11,691 nt of DNA from Marisimplicoccus sp965655775 (GTDB lineage: Bacteria; Bacteroidota; Bacteroidia; Flavobacteriales; Flavobacteriaceae). Of this stretch, positions 6,687 to 11,691 are shown piece by piece (position 1 is the first letter of the stretch; the number at the start of each line of letters is the position of its first letter). The stretch covers positions 1 to 11,691 of the forward strand of contig CBFHHV010000027.1 of the NCBI GenBank assembly GCA_965655775.1, written 5' to 3'. A program made the position numbers and the translations under genes. The notes beneath the pieces were generated by a model that had not been told where the DNA came from, made no database searches, and saw only the letters and a list, made by a program, of their open reading frames with translations.

Positions 6687-7386
6687 ATTCTTGATTTATT
6701 TTTTTTAATATCTCAATTGAGTTATTTGTATCAGAATGAATACAGATTGTATCGAACTTTATCTTTTTATAATTTCCATTGATGGTTTTTACAGTTTCAG
6801 TTTCTTTTATTGTCTTTATATGATTTACAACACTTTCTGGATCCGTTATTAAGGCATTTTCATTATTGCGAGAGACTAGACTTAAATCATCATTATAATT
6901 TCTATCTCCAAATACTTCATAAATAATACTAAACCCTTTTTTTAAGGCTACTTTTTCAATTTCTGATTTATATGGTATAAAGAGCGAACATTTATTTTTA
7001 AAGTCTTTTATAGTATCTAAGTAAAAATTAGAAAGTTCAGCATCAATCATCATTTGATTATAAAGAGCTCCATGTGCTTTAATGTGATTAAGTTCAAAAC
7101 CATATGAATCAGCAATTGTTTCAAGAGATTCAATTTGCGATATTATACTGTAAGATAATTTAGAAGGTGAAATATCTATTTTTTTTCTTCCAAAATTTAT
7201 TTTGTCTGGATAAGATGGGTGAGCACCTATTTTTACATTATTTTTTATTGATATTTCAATACATTCAATCATACTTCCGTTATCACCTGCATGACCACCG
7301 CATGCAATATTACATGAATCAATTAATGGCATAATGATATGCTCATTATTAAGCCCCTCTCCTAAATCACAATTTATATTTAACAT
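6673..7386 (-). CDS. pxpA: 5-oxoprolinase subunit A (LamB/YcsF family)
   Basis: First subunit of the prokaryotic 5-oxoprolinase, a TIM-barrel-like LamB/YcsF protein. Family motifs appear in order: N-C-D-L-G-E-G (5-11), N-I-A-C-G-G-H-A-G-D (26-35), I-G-A-H-P-S-Y-P-D (53-61), K-A-H-G-A-L-Y-N (103-110), F-G-D-R-x-Y (with D in the canonical position), L-V-S-R, and near the end C-I-H-S-D-T. The common G-F-H-A-G-D reads G-G-H-A-G-D; all charged motif residues are kept, so an active enzyme is expected. Length (237 aa) is close to the usual 245-255. Its ATG shares one base with the stop of the upstream NRAMP-like gene (TAATG), and its 3' end overlaps pxpB. In Bacillus subtilis the homologue ycsF also sits beside an NRAMP-family gene, ycsG, which supports conserved functional linkage. 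Confidence 0.94.
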   Translation of the reverse strand: MLNINCDLGEGLNNEHIIMPLIDSCNIACGGHAGDNGSMIECIEISIKNNVKIGAHPSYPDKINFGRKKIDISPSKLSYSIISQIESLETIADSYGFELNHIKAHGALYNQMMIDAELSNFYLDTIKDFKNKCSLFIPYKSEIEKVALKKGFSIIYEVFGDRNYNDDLSLVSRNNENALITDPESVVNHIKTIKETETVKTINGNYKKIKFDTICIHSDTNNSIEILKKINQEFDES

Positions 7387-8576
7387 TATATGAGAGATAT
7401 TAAGCCCTTAGTTCCGAGAATTAGCGATATAATCACTATAAAAAAACCTAAAATATTTTGATATCTGTAACTATACTTACTACTGATTATATTTTTATTA
7501 TTAATTAGCCATAAAAGAATAATTGCAATAATTGGTAGAAGAAGACTGTTAGAGAACTGAGCAAATTTTATTATTTCAATTGGATTTATTTTTACCATAG
7601 ACACTAGTACCCCAATAATTAAAATAATGATCCAAATAGCTCTAAATTTTCCACTCTTAAGTGAATCTTTCCAACCAAAGCAACTTTTAGCAACATAAGC
7701 AGCAGCTAAAGGAGCAGTAATAGATGAAGTAATCCCCGATGCAAAAAGGCCTATACCTAAAAAGTATATTGCAAAATTTCCATATAGAGGCTCTAAGCCT
7801 TTAGCAAGATCAATTACTCCATTTACATCTTTATTATTTACCGAAGCTGCAGTAATTATGATAGAAAGAGATACAACACCTCCAATTAGAATTGAAAAAA
7901 AACTTTCAAATCTTGCAACTTTTAATTTATTTACCGAGTTCCACTTTTCAGAGACTAAAGAAGAATGAAGAAAAAGATTGTATGGGACTACAGTTGTTCC
8001 AATTAACCCTAGAATTATCGTTAAATTATTTGAATCGATTTTTGGAGTTATAACTCCATTGATTAGAGCATTAATATCAGGTTTAGTTATAATTGCAGTT
8101 ATAAAAAAAGATATACTCATAATTAAAACTAGAAAAACAAGTGATCTTTCTAATACTTTATAATCTCCTTGATAAAGTACAATAAATGCTATTAACCCAA
8201 TTAAAACTGGTATGTAATTGATAGATTGTGAGTTTAGAATTGCGGAGATACCAAGTGAAGCTCCTGTAATATTTCCAGCTTCATATGCAGCATTTCCAAT
8301 TAATATTGAACTGATTATTAGAATTAACAGGAGTCTGTTTAAAAATTTAGATTTAATATTTATTCTAATTACTTGAGCTAAGTTCATCTTGGTAATCAAT
8401 CCTATTCTAAGAGACATCTCTTGTAGAACAATGGTAGAACAGATCGATAAAATAATAGCCCATATTAAAGAATAACCAAATGAGGCTCCTGCAATAGTAC
8501 ATAGAGTTACAGTGCCAGGTCCAATAAAAGCTGCAGCAATTAATACACCTGGTCCTATATCTCTAAACGATCTCAT
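7386..8576 (-). CDS. NRAMP-family transporter with altered metal-binding motifs (YcsG-like)
   Basis: Inner-membrane protein with the LeuT/NRAMP fold, about 11 transmembrane helices in 396 aa. The NRAMP character is clear from G-P-G at residues 8-10, the helix-1 region G-P-G-T (19-22), and the helix-6 region G-T-T-V-V-P-Y-N-L-F-L-H-S (193-205), which aligns with canonical GATVMPHNLFLHS. However, the residues that bind transition metals are changed: DPGN is GPGT (Asp and Asn lost), and MPH is V-P-Y (Met and His lost). A classical Mn/Fe transport role is therefore doubtful. NRAMP-like proteins recur next to pxpABC in other bacteria (ycsG in Bacillus), so uptake of 5-oxoproline or of a cofactor ion is plausible, though unproven. 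It overlaps its neighbours at TAATG junctions on both sides (M14 gene upstream, pxpA downstream), pointing to strict co-expression. Family assignment firm, substrate open. Confidence 0.88.
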   Translation of the reverse strand: MRSFRDIGPGVLIAAAFIGPGTVTLCTIAGASFGYSLIWAIILSICSTIVLQEMSLRIGLITKMNLAQVIRINIKSKFLNRLLLILIISSILIGNAAYEAGNITGASLGISAILNSQSINYIPVLIGLIAFIVLYQGDYKVLERSLVFLVLIMSISFFITAIITKPDINALINGVITPKIDSNNLTIILGLIGTTVVPYNLFLHSSLVSEKWNSVNKLKVARFESFFSILIGGVVSLSIIITAASVNNKDVNGVIDLAKGLEPLYGNFAIYFLGIGLFASGITSSITAPLAAAYVAKSCFGWKDSLKSGKFRAIWIIILIIGVLVSMVKINPIEIIKFAQFSNSLLLPIIAIILLWLINNKNIISSKYSYRYQNILGFFIVIISLILGTKGLISLI

Positions 8577-11074
8577 TATGGGATATATATCTTATCTCCA
8601 AGAAGTATAGCATTAAGAAAAAGCCTATTAGTCCCATACCATGCTCCTCTAAAATTAGGATTATCTGCAAACATTACAGCAATCCCCCTACCTACTCTAG
8701 ATACGACTAATGAAACTGACTCCTTTATTTTTGCCTTATTGTTTTCAGTAAGAAATCCATCTATAAGGGAATTCTCTGAGTACCTTACTACAGACGAATA
8801 ATTATTCTTTGAGGGTTTTAACCATATTGAATTATTCTTATAAAGTGGTAAAGAATTATTTTCATAACCAAAGGCTAACGGATGTGAAAGATCTATTATT
8901 GAGTTTAATATAACACCACCAATCTGCTCTTTACCTCTATTTTCTGTAGCATCTCCATATGCTATATAATTCATTGCATTTGATTCTTCCTTTTCAAGAA
9001 GATTCTCGTCAACTATTTTTTTATCAATTAATAATTTAGATCCACTTCCTATGCTTATTATTGTATTACCATTCTCTGCCCAAGTCTTTATTTTTTCTAT
9101 TTGATTATCCGAGAACTTATAATTACCAGAAACTAATACCAATACATTGTATTTATCCATTGATATATTATCAAAGTTTCTCATTGGAACTTTTGTTATC
9201 GGCATTCCTACTCTTTGATCAAGTAAGTGCCAGACCTCGCCAGCTTCATAGGAACTTACACCGGTTCCGATTAACATCATTGCACTTGGTTTATTTAAAG
9301 GCATAACATATCCACTACCTAGGTCAACTCCAGATGAACTAAGTCCACTTTCGACTGAGTAAATATTAACGTCATACTTTTTTTGTATACTTTTCATTTT
9401 CTCATAAAGTTCATCTGAATTTAATTTTTTCTGAACTGATAAAGGAATTAAAAGAGATCCATAATTAAAGCTCTTAGTTCCAGTTAAAGTCTGAATTGTA
9501 AATGGTTTAAATGATGCAGATGTAAATACCTCATTATTTAAGAGATCATAAGTAACTGCTGGAATATTATAATCTTGGGAATCTATGATATATGCATAGT
9601 TTGACTCAGATAATTCGTTAACTTCAAAAAGTTGGTAAATATCTTCAACTTCTTTACCTACAAAATCTTTGTTTGATGCAGAGTAATCTATATCATAGAT
9701 ATTTGCCATGGACCATGCTGATGCATCATAAAAAACACTGTCTCTATATTTCTCATGCGTTTCAAAGAAAGAACGAACCAACCTGTAATTTTTTTGGACA
9801 GTTGGAACATAAAATTGATTTTCATTTCTAAGAACCTCTATGTTATGTAATTTTAATTTATCAATAAATGCTTTTGTTTTATTGTTATCATTTCCTTTAT
9901 TAAACGTATATCCTTTGACTCTTTTTTGAGTTGATTCAGTTATTGCAGACTTAAAAAATTTACTTTGATAATCTTTAAGTGATTCTTTATTTTCCACTGA
10001 GGCCTTAACTGTTGTCATACCAGATATATATTGATTTCTAATTTCTCCAAATTGTGTCTTCTGCTTATGCCCCCTTGAACTTGCTTGTTCAAATAGAATT
10101 CCTATCCCACCTAGATAATCTGGATATGCTGATCCATAACCTGGATATGTTCTATCGAATACTTCTCTTGTAAAATATAACGTTCCAATATCATCTAAAG
10201 CTTTAGCATAATATGAACCAAATAGGAAATTAAAATAATCATAATTTTCCTTTGGTATTACTGGATTTAAAGAACCGTTTGGTTTAAACGGAACAAAGAA
10301 GTAGGTGCTATTTGAACCCATCTCATGGAAATCTGTAGTCACATTTGGCTGCCATGAGTGATACCATTTTAACTTGCCCCTACTTTCAGGATGAATTCCT
10401 AGATACCAGTCTCTATTTAAGTCAAACCAGTAATGGTTAGTTCTTCCACCAGGCCAATATTCATTATGCTCAGCATCTTGTGGGTCGTCAACCAATGGAG
10501 ATCCTTTATAAGTATTAGCCCAATTTGAATGTCTATCTCTACCATCAGGATTAATTGTTGGGTCAACTAAAATTATAGAATTAGACAAATAGTCATTTAC
10601 CTTATCTAGTTTAGAGCTCACTAAGGTATAGGCCGTAAGTAATGCTGCTTCAGAACTTGATGGCTCATTACCATGAACACCATAACCTAAGTTTATTATC
10701 ACAGGAAAATCTTCTGGTTTTTTTAAATCTTCATTATAATTTTGATGATCTGGATTAATATATGATAGATGCTTATCTCGAATGCTCTCTAGATTAGAAA
10801 TTTTATCTGGTGAGCTTATAGCAAGTATTACAAGCTTTCTCTTCTCATAAGTTTCTCCATAATGTAATATTTGTGCTTTATCTGATACTTCCGACAAATA
10901 TTCCATATATGAAACAATTAAATCATGCCTAGTATGCATTTCTCCAATAGGATATCCTAAAAATTCTTCTGGTGATTTAATATTTTCATCAAATGGAGCA
11001 TATTTTTCAAAATAATAATCCTGCGAAAATATTGAACCTAAAAATAATAGGTTAATTAGTATAAATCTTTTCAT
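8576..11074 (-). CDS. Secreted M14-family zinc carboxypeptidase
   Basis: Exported metallopeptidase of family M14 that should trim C-terminal residues from peptides or cleave peptidoglycan-type links. A Sec signal peptide precedes a probable cleavage at S17|Q18. The catalytic domain (about 40-350) is intact: H-G-N-E gives zinc ligands H134 and E137, D-F-H-E-M supplies the third ligand H250, N-P-D-G-R-D-R (175-181) and D-L-N-R (218-221) hold the substrate-binding asparagine/arginine residues, and G-I-L-F-E-Q (325-330) supplies the catalytic glutamate E329. The rest, to residue 832, is a long extension whose section around 600-700 (M-M-L-I-G-T-G-V, then V-L-V-L-V-S-G-N-Y) looks like the glutamine-amidotransferase-like Rossmann domain seen in other large M14 proteins. 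No Por secretion C-terminal domain is evident. It is the first gene of the five-gene operon, overlapping the NRAMP-like gene by one base (TAATG). Only weak -7-like boxes lie upstream (minus strand TATATTTA, 11089-11096; TATATTTC, 11121-11128). Confidence 0.93.
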   Translation of the reverse strand: MKRFILINLLFLGSIFSQDYYFEKYAPFDENIKSPEEFLGYPIGEMHTRHDLIVSYMEYLSEVSDKAQILHYGETYEKRKLVILAISSPDKISNLESIRDKHLSYINPDHQNYNEDLKKPEDFPVIINLGYGVHGNEPSSSEAALLTAYTLVSSKLDKVNDYLSNSIILVDPTINPDGRDRHSNWANTYKGSPLVDDPQDAEHNEYWPGGRTNHYWFDLNRDWYLGIHPESRGKLKWYHSWQPNVTTDFHEMGSNSTYFFVPFKPNGSLNPVIPKENYDYFNFLFGSYYAKALDDIGTLYFTREVFDRTYPGYGSAYPDYLGGIGILFEQASSRGHKQKTQFGEIRNQYISGMTTVKASVENKESLKDYQSKFFKSAITESTQKRVKGYTFNKGNDNNKTKAFIDKLKLHNIEVLRNENQFYVPTVQKNYRLVRSFFETHEKYRDSVFYDASAWSMANIYDIDYSASNKDFVGKEVEDIYQLFEVNELSESNYAYIIDSQDYNIPAVTYDLLNNEVFTSASFKPFTIQTLTGTKSFNYGSLLIPLSVQKKLNSDELYEKMKSIQKKYDVNIYSVESGLSSSGVDLGSGYVMPLNKPSAMMLIGTGVSSYEAGEVWHLLDQRVGMPITKVPMRNFDNISMDKYNVLVLVSGNYKFSDNQIEKIKTWAENGNTIISIGSGSKLLIDKKIVDENLLEKEESNAMNYIAYGDATENRGKEQIGGVILNSIIDLSHPLAFGYENNSLPLYKNNSIWLKPSKNNYSSVVRYSENSLIDGFLTENNKAKIKESVSLVVSRVGRGIAVMFADNPNFRGAWYGTNRLFLNAILLGDKIYIP

Positions 11075-11118
11075 AATTCTAGTTTTTATAAATATATTGA
11101 TTTTGAATTCTTATACAC

Positions 11119-11146
11119 TTGAAATATAATCATTTAGTTATATTTG
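11119..11146 (+). promoter_or_regulatory. Promoter of M28-type peptidase gene
   Basis: TTG (11119-11121), a 17-base spacer and TATATTTG (11139-11146), a full match to the Bacteroidota promoter consensus. The predicted leader to the ATG at 11169 is about 15-20 A-rich bases. It lies in the 94-base divergent gap between two secreted-peptidase genes. Confidence 0.65.
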
Positions 11147-11168
11147 GACGAATAAAAAATTTATCAAA

Positions 11169-11691
11169 ATGAAAAATTATATTACTCTATTGTCTTTCCT
11201 AATGGTTATGAATTTAGCTTATTCTCAAAATAAGCTTCAAACAATAAATCAAATAGTCTCAGAAGCAGAAAATAATTCTCAACTTGAGAGTCTAGCTCAT
11301 GAATTAATTGATCAAATTGGACCAAGATTAACCGGAACTCCACAGATGCAGGTTGCTCATGATTGGGTTGTTAATAAATATTCTAATTGGGGGATAGAAT
11401 CTGAAAATGAACAGTTTGGACAATGGAGAGCATGGGAAAGAGGAATAAGTCATATTGATATGTTGTCGCCATGGGTGAAATCTTTAGAGGGTCAGCAGCT
11501 TTCATGGAGTGCTAGCACAAAAAAAAATGGAGAATTAGGTGAAGTAGTATCAATTCCATTTGAATCAAAAGAGGTATTTGATGATTGGCTGAAGACTATT
11601 AAAGGAAAACATATTCTTTTTGGAACACCTGACATTTCTGGTAGACCAGATTATGATCTAAAAAGATGGGCAAAAGAAGAGACTCTTGAAG
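11169..11691 (+). CDS. Secreted M28-type metallopeptidase, N-terminal part (cut by window end)
   Basis: The frame is open from ATG 11169 to the window edge (174 codons seen); the rest lies outside. The protein starts with a Sec signal peptide (M-K-N-Y-I-T-L-L..., probable cleavage at S19|Q20). Mature residues include I-G-P-R-L-T-G-T-P (50-58), the N-terminal mark of M28 aminopeptidase/carboxypeptidase Q-like proteins, followed by H-D-W-V-V-N-K-Y and a segment that probably begins an inserted PA-type domain. The zinc-binding residues of M28 would come later and are not in view, so activity cannot be judged. It is divergent from the M14 carboxypeptidase with its own TAnnTTTG promoter. Both are secreted peptidases, suggesting a small protein-degradation locus. 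The M28 call rests on the N-terminal motif and overall resemblance. Confidence 0.85.
   Translation, partial: MKNYITLLSFLMVMNLAYSQNKLQTINQIVSEAENNSQLESLAHELIDQIGPRLTGTPQMQVAHDWVVNKYSNWGIESENEQFGQWRAWERGISHIDMLSPWVKSLEGQQLSWSASTKKNGELGEVVSIPFESKEVFDDWLKTIKGKHILFGTPDISGRPDYDLKRWAKEETLE

Noticed and set aside
9061..9306. Open frame of 81 codons on the plus strand inside the M14 peptidase gene
   Set aside because: Antisense shadow of a clearly coding region; the translation is aromatic- and leucine-rich with no recognisable motif and there is no promoter.
1..11691. CRISPR arrays, insertion sequences, phage or toxin-antitoxin modules
   Set aside because: No direct-repeat array, transposase motif, integrase or paired small genes were seen on either strand; the gaps are too short to hold them.

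Overview
The window reads as a low-GC, gene-dense chromosomal segment from a member of the Bacteroidota, most likely a free-living, probably marine, flavobacterium-like organism. Four things point there. TAnnTTTG promoter elements, the distinctive Bacteroidota -7 box, lie upstream of four transcription units. The exported proteins have signal peptides ending in S|Q. The P5C reductase has a VTTPxGCTI-type C-terminus. The peptidases are large, secreted M14 and M28 types. No mobile element, CRISPR array or phage gene is visible, and no gene-free stretch exceeds about 165 bases. The taxonomic placement is an inference.

Layout. Left part (1-1840): a TSUP-family membrane transporter on the minus strand diverges from a ProC-like pyrroline-5-carboxylate reductase on the plus strand. 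A tRNA-Ser(UGA) follows, ending in a hairpin terminator that also serves the converging gene. Middle part (1837-5155): a type I glycerate 2-kinase (minus) diverges from a two-gene plus-strand unit, made of a DASS/SLC13 anion:sodium symporter and a small secreted protein of unknown function. Right part (5136-11074, minus): a tightly packed five-gene operon, read from right to left, encodes a secreted M14 metallocarboxypeptidase, an NRAMP-fold transporter, and the three subunits of prokaryotic 5-oxoprolinase, PxpA, PxpB and PxpC. The junctions are TAATG, TAATG, a 14-base overlap, and a directly abutting TAA/ATG. The window ends inside a divergently transcribed secreted M28-type peptidase, which has its own good promoter.

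How the genes may work together. The operon looks like a route for scavenging peptides and 5-oxoproline: an exported carboxypeptidase, an inner-membrane transporter, and an ATP-dependent enzyme that turns 5-oxo-L-proline into L-glutamate. The transporter is the most interesting protein. It keeps the NRAMP fold signatures, but the metal-binding DPGN and MPH motifs read GPGT and VPY. It may therefore carry something other than transition metals, possibly 5-oxoproline itself; this is a hypothesis. The SLC13 symporter (dicarboxylates), glycerate kinase and ProC add to a general organic-acid and amino-acid uptake theme but are separate transcription units.
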